50,916 nucleotides of DNA from Mesorhizobium alhagi CCNWXJ12-2 (GTDB lineage Bacteria > Pseudomonadota > Alphaproteobacteria > Rhizobiales > Rhizobiaceae): positions 1 through 50,916 of the forward strand of contig NZ_AHAM01000210.1 of NCBI RefSeq assembly GCF_000236565.1. Reading direction: 5' to 3'. Shown in pieces: positions 28,608 to 35,682 of the stretch. How positions within the stretch are numbered: the stretch's first letter is position 1; each line of letters starts with the position of its first letter. A model generated the notes under the pieces. That model saw only the letters and a program-made list of their open reading frames with translations, did not search any database and was not told where the DNA came from. The position numbers and the translations under genes were made by a program.

Positions 28608-28667
28608 CACGTCATGCATGAACGAGACGGCCTTCTTCAAGGCTGTCCACCGAAAAAGGATGGAAAT

Positions 28668-29132
28668 ATGTCCAAGACCGCAGGCAAGACCGCTGACACC
28701 ATCGAGAACGTCGAATTCCCGACCTTCGACGCTTCCAAAGCCACCGACCAGTTCCGCGCCTTCGCCGAGAAGGGCGTCGAGCAGTCGAAGGAAGCCTACA
28801 CCAAGCTGAAGTCGGGCGCCGAGACCACCCAGAAGGCTATCGAATCCACGCTCGAGACGGCCAAGACCGCGGGCAACGAGGTTTCGCTGAAGACGATCGC
28901 CGCCATGCGCGCCAACACTGAAGCCGGCTTCTCGCACCTCGAGGCGCTGCTTGGCGTGAAGTCCGTCTCCGAGTTTGTCGAACTGCAGACCGCATTTGTG
29001 CGCAAGGGCGTCGAGATGACCGTCGAGCAGGCCAAGGACATCCAGGCCGTCACCACCAAGGCCGCCGAGGAAGTGTCCAAGCCGATGAAGGATGCCTTCG
29101 AGAAGGCCATGAAGGAACTCAAGGTCGCCTGA
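28668..29132 (+). CDS. Phasin (polyhydroxybutyrate granule protein)
   Basis: This 154-residue phasin coats polyhydroxyalkanoate granules in the cytoplasm. The protein is almost fully helical, with the family pattern FRAFAEKGVEQSKEAYTKLK near residue 28 and ALLGVKSVSEFVELQTAFVR near residue 98. The C-terminal AAEEVSKPMKDAFEKAM is also typical. The ATG at 28668 has AAGGA upstream. A longer frame starts inside the operator and is rejected. It is divergent from the PAS kinase. A three-hairpin RNA starts about 25 bases after the stop, so that RNA may be cut from the phasin message. Acetoacetyl-CoA synthetase nearby serves the same carbon store. Confidence 0.92.
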   Translation: MSKTAGKTADTIENVEFPTFDASKATDQFRAFAEKGVEQSKEAYTKLKSGAETTQKAIESTLETAKTAGNEVSLKTIAAMRANTEAGFSHLEALLGVKSVSEFVELQTAFVRKGVEMTVEQAKDIQAVTTKAAEEVSKPMKDAFEKAMKELKVA

Positions 29133-29156
29133 CGCGTTCAGTCGATCGTAAATACC

Positions 29157-29263
29157 TGAAAGGCGGTATCCTCCTCCCACCGTCTTTTGGGGATAGCGGC
29201 CAGCACCTCCTCCCGCTGGTCCGATATAGGAAAAGGCCGGCACCTCCTCCCGCCGGCCTTTTT
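29157..29263 (+). ncRNA. Cuckoo-type small RNA with three CCUCCUCCC hairpin loops
   Basis: Three hairpins in a row each present CCTCCTCCC in the loop. The stems are 29159-29167 with 29179-29187 (one G-U pair), 29198-29204 with 29215-29221, and 29231-29241 with 29252-29262. The last stem has eleven pairs and ends in a T-run, so it is an intrinsic terminator. The loop motif is complementary to Shine-Dalgarno sequences (GGGAGGAGG). This architecture matches the cuckoo RNA group known from rhizobia and the related CcsR RNAs of Rhodobacter, which act in stress and methyl metabolism. It may be processed from the phasin transcript or have its own promoter; I see no convincing one. Confidence 0.85.
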
Positions 29264-29456
29264 CTTTGCCTGGCCGCAGCATTCGCCGGCAAATTCGCTC
29301 ACGTCGGGCGCGAGCTATCGGCCTGCGGTGAAATCGAACGGCAACTCCGCCCCAAACGTCTTGAAATATCCTTCGTTTGTCCGTATTGGACGCTTCGTCG
29401 GCGATAGGCGCCTGCATTGGACCCGCGTGGTTCAGGCAAACCGCCCGCCCGAGCGT

Positions 29457-29533
29457 GCGGTTGTAGCTCAGTTGGTTAGAGCGCCGGATTGTGGATCCGG
29501 AGGTCGGTGGTTCGAGCCCACCCAACCGTACCA
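29457..29533 (+). tRNA. tRNA-His (anticodon GTG)
   Basis: A complete 77-base cloverleaf with encoded CCA. The D arm is GCTCAGTTGGTTAGAGC. The anticodon stem is CCGGA/TCCGG with loop TTGTGGA, giving anticodon GTG. The T arm is GGTGG-TTCGAGC-CCACC. The acceptor stem is GCGGTTG paired with CAACCGT, ending in G1-U72, with A73. The universal extra G at -1 and C73 are absent, a feature known for alphaproteobacterial tRNA-His with a matching HisRS. Confidence 0.97.
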
Positions 29534-29705
29534 ATCTTTCAATAACTTGGCCAAAAAATCGCTAATCCAAAACTGTCTCTGCAATCGCCCTTGTATGCGA
29601 TGCCGTCCGCTCGCTTGAGGTGAGGGCTGGAAATGCAGGCGCCGAGCTATATGACACGGATATCGGCCCCAATCGTCCGTGCGCAGTACGGCGCAGTCCG
29701 CTTAC

Positions 29706-29748
29706 TTGACATCGCTTAATCTTTGATTTCATTACAAAAACGTAATGA
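29706..29748 (+). promoter_or_regulatory. Promoter with inverted-repeat operator before the RcnB-like gene
   Basis: TTGACA (29706-29711), a 17-bp spacer and TCATTA (29729-29734) form a likely sigma-70 promoter. The -10 is the left end of a perfect 7-bp inverted repeat, TCATTAC (29729-29735) and GTAATGA (29742-29748), around AAAAAC. A repressor bound there would block the polymerase. The regulator is unknown. Confidence 0.6.
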
Positions 29749-29813
29749 GCCCGTTCAGTTTGGGTTCATCGCCGACCACTAGGTTCCTCACATCGACAAC
29801 AAGGAGCCTACCG

Positions 29814-30170
29814 ATGTTCAAACGAACCGTTCTTGCCGCGATTGCGATCTCCATGCTCGCGGTTCCCGTCGCCCAGGCTCAGCAGCGCCACCACGATGGT
29901 CCGCGTCAGGGTCAGCATTATTCGCAACAGCACAAGCGGGATTTCCATGCGCCCAGGCGGCATGATGTGCGCAAATATCAGAACAAGCGGCACCACTGGT
30001 CCAAGGGGAAGCGTGTTCCGGAATGGCAGCGCAGGCAGGCGATCCGTGATCACTACCGCTACGGTCTCAGGCGTCCCGGTCGTGGCCAGCAGTGGGTGCG
30101 CGTCGACAATGATTTCCTGCTGATCAGCCTGGGCACAGGGATCATCGCGAGCATTATCGCGGGCCGGTAG
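29814..30170 (+). CDS. RcnB-family periplasmic protein
   Basis: This 118-residue exported protein has a signal peptide (TVLAAIAISMLAVPVAQA, cleavage near residue 22). The mature N-terminal half is rich in His, Gln and Arg (QQRHHDGPRQGQHYSQQHK), which could bind metal. The C-terminal part matches RcnB proteins: WSKGKRVPEWQR, HYRYGLRRPGRGQQWVRV, and NDFLLISLGTGIIASII. RcnB limits nickel and cobalt loss in Escherichia coli; alphaproteobacterial relatives are poorly studied. AAGGAG precedes the ATG, the upstream promoter carries an operator, and a terminator follows, so it is a single-gene unit. Confidence 0.88.
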   Translation: MFKRTVLAAIAISMLAVPVAQAQQRHHDGPRQGQHYSQQHKRDFHAPRRHDVRKYQNKRHHWSKGKRVPEWQRRQAIRDHYRYGLRRPGRGQQWVRVDNDFLLISLGTGIIASIIAGR

Positions 30171-30192
30171 GCCTACAGGCCAAATAGACAAC

Positions 30193-30223
30193 AGAGGCGG
30201 GTGATCAACCCGCCTCTTCTTCT
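30193..30223 (+). terminator. Intrinsic terminator of the RcnB-like gene
   Basis: AGAGGCGGGT (30193-30202) pairs with ACCCGCCTCT (30208-30217) around GATCA, followed by TCTTCTT. It also faces the end of the MucR fragment on the other strand and may act both ways. Confidence 0.85.
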
Positions 30224-30229
30224 TAGCGA

Positions 30230-30448
30230 CTAGGCCGCTTTCTTACGCGTCCGCTTTACCGGTTCCGCCGTCTTGGGTTTGCGGCCGGGCTCCATTTTCT
30301 TGGCCAGTTCCGAAAGCGCAGCCGCGTAGCCCGGTGCCATCATCGGGTAGTCTGCAGGCAGGTTCCATTTCGCCCTGTATTCTTCAGGTGTAATCCCAAG
30401 CGTTGCCGTCAAATGCCGTTTCAGGGATTTGAACTTTTTCCCGTCATC
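30230..30448 (-). pseudogene. Truncated MucR-family regulator fragment
   Basis: The frame encodes [19 protein letters not shown], then [21 protein letters not shown] and an Arg/Lys-rich end. This is the C-terminal half of MucR/Ros zinc-finger regulators. The N-terminal oligomerisation half and the zinc-binding Cys of the usual CLEDGKKFK motif are missing; here the preceding residues read AGNR. Upstream in frame lies only the overlapping RMF-like gene. Without the Cys the zinc finger cannot form normally. It is probably a decayed copy, unless translated as a short DNA-binding peptide from an internal start. Confidence 0.7.
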
Positions 30449-30470
30449 ACGATTTCCGGCAAGTTGCGGC

Positions 30471-30626
30471 CTATTCGCCGTCCAGCCTGGTCGCCTCGTC
30501 CGCCTCGACAACGGACTCGTACCCGGCATTCCAATCGCTATGAGCACTGGTTCCCGGCTGATAGGGATTGTCGTCCTTGCTCATGCCGGTCTCGGCCGCG
30601 ACGACGCCCTGATCGAATGGTGACAT
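30471..30626 (-). CDS. Small ribosome-modulation-factor-like protein (51 residues)
   Basis: The ATG at 30626 has AGGAAA upstream and opens a 51-residue acidic protein. The sequence pattern [12 protein letters not shown] then [20 protein letters not shown] matches the RMF-like fold, whose relatives share a G-x2-A-x3-G ... NPY-x2-GT-x5-W-x2-GY signature. In enterobacteria RMF binds ribosomes in stationary phase; here the function is inferred from the motif only. A longer frame extends upstream into xseA, but the ATG with its ribosome site is the sensible start. Its 3' end adjoins the MucR fragment in another frame. Confidence 0.65.
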   Translation of the reverse strand: MSPFDQGVVAAETGMSKDDNPYQPGTSAHSDWNAGYESVVEADEATRLDGE

Positions 30627-30726
30627 GACTTTCCTCGCGTTCCTGCCAGGGATATAGGAATACCCCGCCCGATAGACGATACTTTCAGCGATTTCGTATC
30701 GCTTCAAACCGAGGCAGCGTCTCGCA

Positions 30727-32377
30727 TCAGAAAAGCGAGCCCTGTCCGCCGCTGACCTTTGGCTTGTTCGCGGGCTTCGGCCGCGGGCGGGCGGCGGCAT
30801 CGGCGCTGGTGGCGATGGCGTTGGTCTTGCCGTCGGCGAACTCGATGCCAAGCGCTGCGCCCGGCGCAATGTCGGCGGCGCGGCGCACCACCGCGCCTGA
30901 AACATCCGTCACCAGCGCGAAGCCGCGCGCCAGGATCGCCTTGTGCGACAGTGTCGCCAGCAGCCGGTCGGCCTGGGTCAGCCGGCCGCGCAGGCGATCA
31001 AGACCGCGCACTGCCGCCTCTTGATGCCGGCGCGTGGCGAGGACAAGCCGGTCGCGCGCGGTTTTGCGGGCGCGCAGCAGCGGCTGGACGGAGATGCGCG
31101 GCTGCAGGGCCTGCAGCCGCTTTTTCTTGAGCGCGAGCGCCGCGTCCGCGCATCTCGGCAGTTGCGACGCCGACCGCAGCAAGCGCGCTCGGCTTTCGCG
31201 CGCTATGCCGCGCAGCGCGGCCTGCGCGCGCAGCAGATCCCGGTCGGCCAGCCTGCGCCATTCCTCGATCCGCCGCGACAGCGTCGCTGATGATAGCCGC
31301 ACGCCCCCGAGCCGAGCCCGCTTGCGTTCGGTGCTGACGATCAGCGCCCGCGAGAGCCGGGTGGTGGCCTCGTCGAAATGCCGCCGCGGCAGCGCCAAAA
31401 GCTGGTCGGGCGAGGGCAGGGCGCGCGCCGCCGATCTCATCGCCTGCCGCTTGCGGTCGAAATTGCGCGAGGCGCCGGCTTTTAGCCGGGCGGCGAGGCT
31501 TGCCAGATTGGCTTCGAGCTCGGCCTTCACCGGCACTGCGATTTCGGCAGCGCCCGTCGGGGTCGGCGCGCGCATGTCGGCGACATAATCGACCAGCGTC
31601 CAGTCGGTCTCGTGGCCGACCGCCGAGATCACCGGAATGCGAGAGGCCGCGACGGCCCGCGCCAGCGCCTCGTCGTTAAAACCCCAGAGATCTTCCAGGC
31701 TCCCGCCGCCGCGCGCCACGATCAGGAGGTCGGGGCGGGGAACCGGCTCCCCGTCAGTCAGCGCGTTGAAGCCGTTGACGGCGGCCGCCCCCTCCCCGGC
31801 CGCCCGCCACTTCCGCGCCTGAAGTCTCGCCCTGCACGCGCACCGGCCAGACCAGCACATGCAGCGGAAAGCGGTCCTTGATGCGGTGGATGATGTCGCG
31901 GATGACCGCTCCGGTCGGCGACGTCACCACGCCGATTACCTTCGGCATGAATGGCAGACGCCGCTTGCGCGATGCCTCGAACAGGCCTTCGGCGGCGAGC
32001 TTGCGCTTGCGCTCCTCCAGCAGAGCCATCAGCGCGCCGGCGCCCGCCGGCTCCAGATTGTCGATGACGATCTGGTAGTTGGACTTGCCGGGATAGGTGG
32101 TCAGCCGGCCGGTGGCGATGACCTCCATGCCTTCCTCGGGCCGGAATTTCAGGCGGGCCATCGCCGTCTTCCATACCACGGCGTCGAGCCGGGCGCGGTC
32201 GTCCTTCAGGCAGAAATAGGCGTGTCCCGAGGAGTGCGGTCCGCGATAGCCGGAGATCTCGCCTCGCACCCGCACATTGCCGAAGGCGTCCTCGACGGTG
32301 CGCTTAAGCGCGCCGGAAATCTCGCTCACCGTATATTCGGCGGCGTTGGTTTTCGATTCGGTGAAGAAATCGCTCAT
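30727..32377 (-). pseudogene. xseA: Exodeoxyribonuclease VII large subunit, apparently frameshifted
   Basis: Two overlapping minus-strand frames together make one XseA. The first (from ATG 32377) has the OB-fold N-domain ([25 protein letters not shown], shown in part) up to [13 protein letters not shown]. The second starts at [12 protein letters not shown] and continues through [19 protein letters not shown] and [19 protein letters not shown] to the C-terminal GSLF. At the join (about 31781-31810) the sequence holds an extra GC-rich stretch that is one base out of phase; deleting one G from its run of five restores the frame. The enzyme degrades single-stranded DNA with XseB. The break may be a real mutation, an assembly error in a G-run, or slippage. 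Confidence 0.85.
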
Positions 32378-32501
32378 CCGGGGATTGGTGCTGTTCCAGC
32401 GCTCTGGGTCAAGGGCATTCGGCCCTATCTATCGTTTGCCTCAATGGTTCGATCAGAAGAATTGGATGGACCGAGAGCAGGGCAGGGGCATAGGCAAGGC
32501 G

Positions 32502-33461
32502 ATGACCGCACGGACCGAAACCATCGATGGGGCCGCTGCTCGCCCCACCGCAAGACCGGCGAGCGCCGATCAGCCGTTCCAGCCGCTCGACTACGGCCTT
32601 TATGCGCTGACGGTGATCGCCTGGAGCGCGTCCTGGTTCGCTATCGAGCTTCAGGTCGGCAGCGGCGTCTCCAATGAGGTCAACCTGGTCTGGCGCTTCG
32701 CCATCGCCACGATGCTGATGTTCGCCTGGGCGGCATTTTCCGGCCGCCGGCTGCGCTTCCCGCTTTCGGACCATCTGCGCTTCGCCGCACTCGGCGTGCT
32801 GATCTTCTCGTCCAACTTCCTGTTCTTCTATTACGGCGCCGGCTATCTGGTCAGCGGGCTACTGTCGGTCGTGTTCTCGCTGGCCTCGGTCATCAACATG
32901 CTGCTTGGCGCGCTCATCATGCGCGAACGCCCGTCGCCGCGCATCCTCGCCGGCGGCCTGATCGGCTTTGCCGGCATCGCGCTGATGTTCTTTCCCGAAA
33001 TCGCTGCGCACGGCCTCTCTGGCGGCACCATGACTGGGCTGCTGCTTTGTCTGTGCGGAACGCTGAGCTTCTGCGCCGGCAATCTCGTCTCGGCGTCCAA
33101 CCAGCGCCGCAGCCTGCCGCTGGTCTCGACCAGCGCCTGGGGCATGCTCTACGGCACGCTGTGGTCGGGCTTTCTCGCCTTCCTGCTCGGCAAGCCGTTC
33201 ATCATCGACCCGAGCGTCTCCTATCTCGGCTCGCTGATCTTCCTGGCCGTCATCTCGACGGTGATGGCGTTCGCCGCCTATCTCACCCTGCTCGGCCGCA
33301 TCGGCGCTGCGCGCGCCGGTTACGCCACGGTGATCTTCCCGGTCTTCGCGCTGCTCATCTCGACCGCGCTCGAAGGCTATGTCTGGACGGCCTATGCGAT
33401 CATCGGCCTGGCCTTTGTCGCCGCCGGCAACGTGCTGGTCATCCGCGGCGGAAAGCGCTGA
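32502..33461 (+). CDS. EamA/DMT-family transporter
   Basis: This 319-residue inner membrane protein has about ten transmembrane helices in two EamA repeats. It starts at MTARTETIDGAAARPTAR, a 30-residue polar N-terminus; upstream in-frame starts run back into xseA. Typical parts are ALTVIAWSASWFAIELQVG, GYLVSGLLSVVFSLASVINM, a second repeat from GGTMTGLLLCLCGTLSF, and FPVFALLISTALEGYVW near the end. It probably exports a small metabolite; the substrate is unknown. It shares little sequence with the EamA protein at 12104, so they are not a recent duplication. It is divergent from xseA and convergent with the antitoxin gene. Confidence 0.92.
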   Translation: MTARTETIDGAAARPTARPASADQPFQPLDYGLYALTVIAWSASWFAIELQVGSGVSNEVNLVWRFAIATMLMFAWAAFSGRRLRFPLSDHLRFAALGVLIFSSNFLFFYYGAGYLVSGLLSVVFSLASVINMLLGALIMRERPSPRILAGGLIGFAGIALMFFPEIAAHGLSGGTMTGLLLCLCGTLSFCAGNLVSASNQRRSLPLVSTSAWGMLYGTLWSGFLAFLLGKPFIIDPSVSYLGSLIFLAVISTVMAFAAYLTLLGRIGAARAGYATVIFPVFALLISTALEGYVWTAYAIIGLAFVAAGNVLVIRGGKR

Positions 33462-33469
33462 AACTTGCT

Positions 33470-33769
33470 CTAGGCAGCCTCTGCATCTTCCGGCTTCAAG
33501 GTGAGCTTGAAGCCGAGCGAGTTCAAAACGCCAAGGAAGGTCGTGAGCCTGGGGTCGCCTGTTGGTCCCAGCGCTTTGTAGAGGGCCGCTCGCGTAACCC
33601 CTGTCTCGCGCGCAACTTCCGTTATTCCGCGCGCCCGCGCGATCGTCCCGAGCGCGATTGCGATGTAAGTCGCGTCGCCGCTCTCGAGTGCATCAGCAAG
33701 AAGCTCGGCTTGGGCTTCAGGTTCGCGTAAATACTGAGCAGCGTCGAAGGGAATGGTTTCGGTTCTCAT
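33470..33769 (-). CDS. HigA-type antitoxin of a type II toxin-antitoxin pair
   Basis: This 99-residue antitoxin has a helix-turn-helix in its middle (ITEVARETGVTRAALYKAL). The N-terminus is MRTETIPFDAAQYLREPEAQ, and the C-terminus FLGVLNSLGFKLTLKPEDA is typical of the addiction-module antidote group paired with HigB-like killer proteins. It neutralises the toxin and represses the shared promoter. Its ATG overlaps the toxin stop by four bases, so the order is toxin first, as in higBA. It ends 9 bases from the convergent exporter gene. Confidence 0.92.
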   Translation of the reverse strand: MRTETIPFDAAQYLREPEAQAELLADALESGDATYIAIALGTIARARGITEVARETGVTRAALYKALGPTGDPRLTTFLGVLNSLGFKLTLKPEDAEAA

Positions 33770-34071
33770 CGCATCTCGTCCTTTAATCCCTTGGCCAGCG
33801 CCTTCGCCAAGGCGATGTCGCGATCCTGTTGCCGCTTGTCTCCACCACATAGGAGCACGATCAGAGTTCGTCCTCGTTGCGTGAAGTACAAACGATAGCC
33901 GGGACCATAGTTCACTCGCAGCTCGCTTATCCCGCCACCCACCGGCTTGACGTCGCCGAAGAGACCAGCCTCCAGGCGAACCAGACGCTGCGCAATTTTC
34001 GTCGCAGCGCGTGAATCCGCCAGGTCGTCGAGCCATCTGGCGAACTCCTTCGTCTGCCGGATTTCGATCAT
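33766..34071 (-). CDS. HigB/RelE-type toxin
   Basis: This 101-residue toxin of the RelE/ParE superfamily belongs to the addiction-module killer group. The N-terminus IEIRQTKEFARWLDDLADSR is typical. DVKPVGGGISELRVNYGPGY and RLYFTQRGRTLIVLLCGGDK form the RNase-like core, with Arg and Lys residues expected to act in ribosome-dependent mRNA cutting. DIALAKALAKGL closes the fold. It is intact and coupled to the antitoxin. The -10 element ends four bases before the ATG, so the message may be nearly leaderless. It is not related by position to the degraded ParE fragment at 10.6 kb. Confidence 0.92.
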   Translation of the reverse strand: MIEIRQTKEFARWLDDLADSRAATKIAQRLVRLEAGLFGDVKPVGGGISELRVNYGPGYRLYFTQRGRTLIVLLCGGDKRQQDRDIALAKALAKGLKDEMR

Positions 34072-34074
34072 CCA

Positions 34075-34116
34075 AATCTAAGCACGATCGTATGGTTTGT
34101 CAACTATAGTATACAA
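34075..34116 (-). promoter_or_regulatory. Toxin-antitoxin promoter and palindromic operator
   Basis: On the minus strand TTGACA (34098-34103), a 17-bp spacer and TAGATT (34075-34080) form a strong promoter. A 20-bp palindrome, TTGT/ACAA ends around a central ACTATAGT (34097-34116, 16 of 20 positions symmetrical), overlaps the -35. It is the likely site of autorepression by the antitoxin. Confidence 0.75.
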
Positions 34117-34117
34117 T

Positions 34118-35089
34118 CTACCACCCCGGCAATATGTGGCTCGGCTTCAGCCGGCGGCCGCGAAGGGCGGCCATGGCGGCGAAGTCGAACGTGCCGGTCT
34201 CCTCGGCCGCAGGCACCGAAATGTTGTCGAGGCTTTCGGAAATATGCCGGGCGATCGCCTCGACGATGTCGGCGCGCGCGGTGTGGCCGCGCATGATGCC
34301 GATCTTGCATTCGGGGAGCGTGCCGAAGCCGTCGGCCTCGCCGAGCACCCTCATGCCGGGACGGAGCGCGCATTCGGGCAGCACCGAGATCGCCAGCCCT
34401 GAAAGCACGGCGGCGGTGATGACTGTTGCCGACCAACTGGTGAACAGGATGCGGTATTCGCGGTTCATTTCGTCGAGCACGTCGCAGGCGGCGCGCCGCC
34501 AGATGCAGGTCGGGCGTCCGAAGGCCAGCGGCAGGATCTCCTGCTCATGCGTGGCATGATTGGCCGAACTCACCCACAGCAGCGGCTCGCGCCGCACCAC
34601 CTCCGACTGCCCCTTGGCGTCGTCATGGGTGACCAGCGCCAGGTCGAGATGGCCGCGCTTTATATGCTCGACCAGGTTGAAGGTCGGCTCGCAAATGACG
34701 GTGAGTTCGACGCGCGGATTGGAGCGTGAGAACCGCGCCATGATCTCGGGCAGGAACCGGTCGGCGTAATCATCCGGCGTGCCGATGCGGATCGTGCCTT
34801 CGAGGCGGCGGTCGTCGAAGGCTGCCAGCGTCTCGCGGTTGAGGTGGATCATGCGGCGCGCGTAGGAAAGCAGCCTTTCGCCTTCCTCGGTCAGCTTGTT
34901 GGTGCGCCCGTCCTTTTCGAACAGCGCCTTGCCGATGCGCTCTTCGAGGCGGCGCATCTGCATCGACACCGCCGACTGGGTGCGATGCACTTCCTCGGCG
35001 GCGCGGGTGAAGCTGCCGGTATCGGCGATCATGATGAAGGTCTGCAACTGGTCGAGATCGAGCGGCGCTGCCATGGGAATATCCATCAT
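34118..35089 (-). CDS. LysR-family transcriptional regulator (LrhA-like)
   Basis: This 323-residue regulator has a helix-turn-helix at residues 10-70 (FTRAAEEVHRTQSAVSMQMR), the GRTNKLTEEGERLL wing, and an effector domain to the C-terminus (GTIRIGTPDDYADRFLPEIM; HLDLALVTHDDAKG; LSGLAISVLPECALRPGMRV). The first part resembles LrhA/HexA-type LysR proteins. The homologous start is often at MAAPLDLDQLQTF (35074), five codons inside. It is divergent from the DUF1127 gene, with about 160 bases between, a layout common in rhizobia. The effector is unknown. Confidence 0.9.
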   Translation of the reverse strand: MMDIPMAAPLDLDQLQTFIMIADTGSFTRAAEEVHRTQSAVSMQMRRLEERIGKALFEKDGRTNKLTEEGERLLSYARRMIHLNRETLAAFDDRRLEGTIRIGTPDDYADRFLPEIMARFSRSNPRVELTVICEPTFNLVEHIKRGHLDLALVTHDDAKGQSEVVRREPLLWVSSANHATHEQEILPLAFGRPTCIWRRAACDVLDEMNREYRILFTSWSATVITAAVLSGLAISVLPECALRPGMRVLGEADGFGTLPECKIGIMRGHTARADIVEAIARHISESLDNISVPAAEETGTFDFAAMAALRGRRLKPSHILPGW

Positions 35090-35250
35090 CTATGTTGATG
35101 CTAAAGATTAAAAACATTCGTTGGATTAATCAATGGCGGGAGCGCATTGTCGCAACGTCAACACGAGGCCTGTGGTTTGCCCCCGGATCGCCGCGCTCGC
35201 GCGCTTCCGATGGCGTTCACGCACCCGCATTTTGAATGAGGAGACCAGAT

Positions 35251-35541
35251 ATGACTGCGCTCGATCACGCGACCCAGACGATGCACGCCGCAATCCGTCC
35301 GGCGGCTGTGACGCGCGTCGTAAACGCGGTCTCGGCCTTTTTCCGAACCTGGAAAAATCGCCGCGAATTCTACCGCCTCGGCGATATGTCGGATTCGGAA
35401 CTGGCCGATATTGGCCTGACCCGCGCCGATCTGCATGTCGCTGTAGGTCTGCCCTTCGGCATCGATCCGACGGTGCGCCTCGGCGCGATCGTCCGGGCCC
35501 GCTCGGAATCCGCGGAAGACATGGCCCGCCGGATCTGCTGA
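35251..35541 (+). CDS. DUF1127 domain protein
   Basis: This 96-residue protein has the short DUF1127 motif near residues 30-65: FFRTWKNRREFYRLGDMSD then SELADIGLTRADLHVAV. It is Arg-rich and likely binds RNA or protein; in Rhodobacter and Agrobacterium DUF1127 proteins affect small RNAs and phosphate or stress responses. The C-terminal extension (residues 68-96) is longer than in the smallest members. AGGAG precedes the ATG. The 3' untranslated region has a C-rich stretch, a CCGGTT/AACCGG hairpin at about 35580-35598 and a strong terminator. It is divergent from the LysR gene. Confidence 0.9.
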   Translation: MTALDHATQTMHAAIRPAAVTRVVNAVSAFFRTWKNRREFYRLGDMSDSELADIGLTRADLHVAVGLPFGIDPTVRLGAIVRARSESAEDMARRIC

Positions 35542-35612
35542 ACCGCGATCAGGAGTTTACGCAGGCTCCCCCACTCCCCGCCGGTTTGCCACAACCGGCC
35601 TGCCTGCACATT

Positions 35613-35640
35613 GCCCGGCCTGCGAAGGCCGGGCTTTTTT
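35613..35640 (+). terminator. Intrinsic terminator of the DUF1127 gene
   Basis: GCCCGGCC (35613-35620) pairs with GGCCGGGC (35627-35634) around a short TGCGAA loop, followed by six T's. It lies 71 bases after the stop. Confidence 0.92.
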
Positions 35641-35682
35641 CTTAGGCTATGGCTATCCCGGCTTTAGCGCTGTCCGCTGGAG

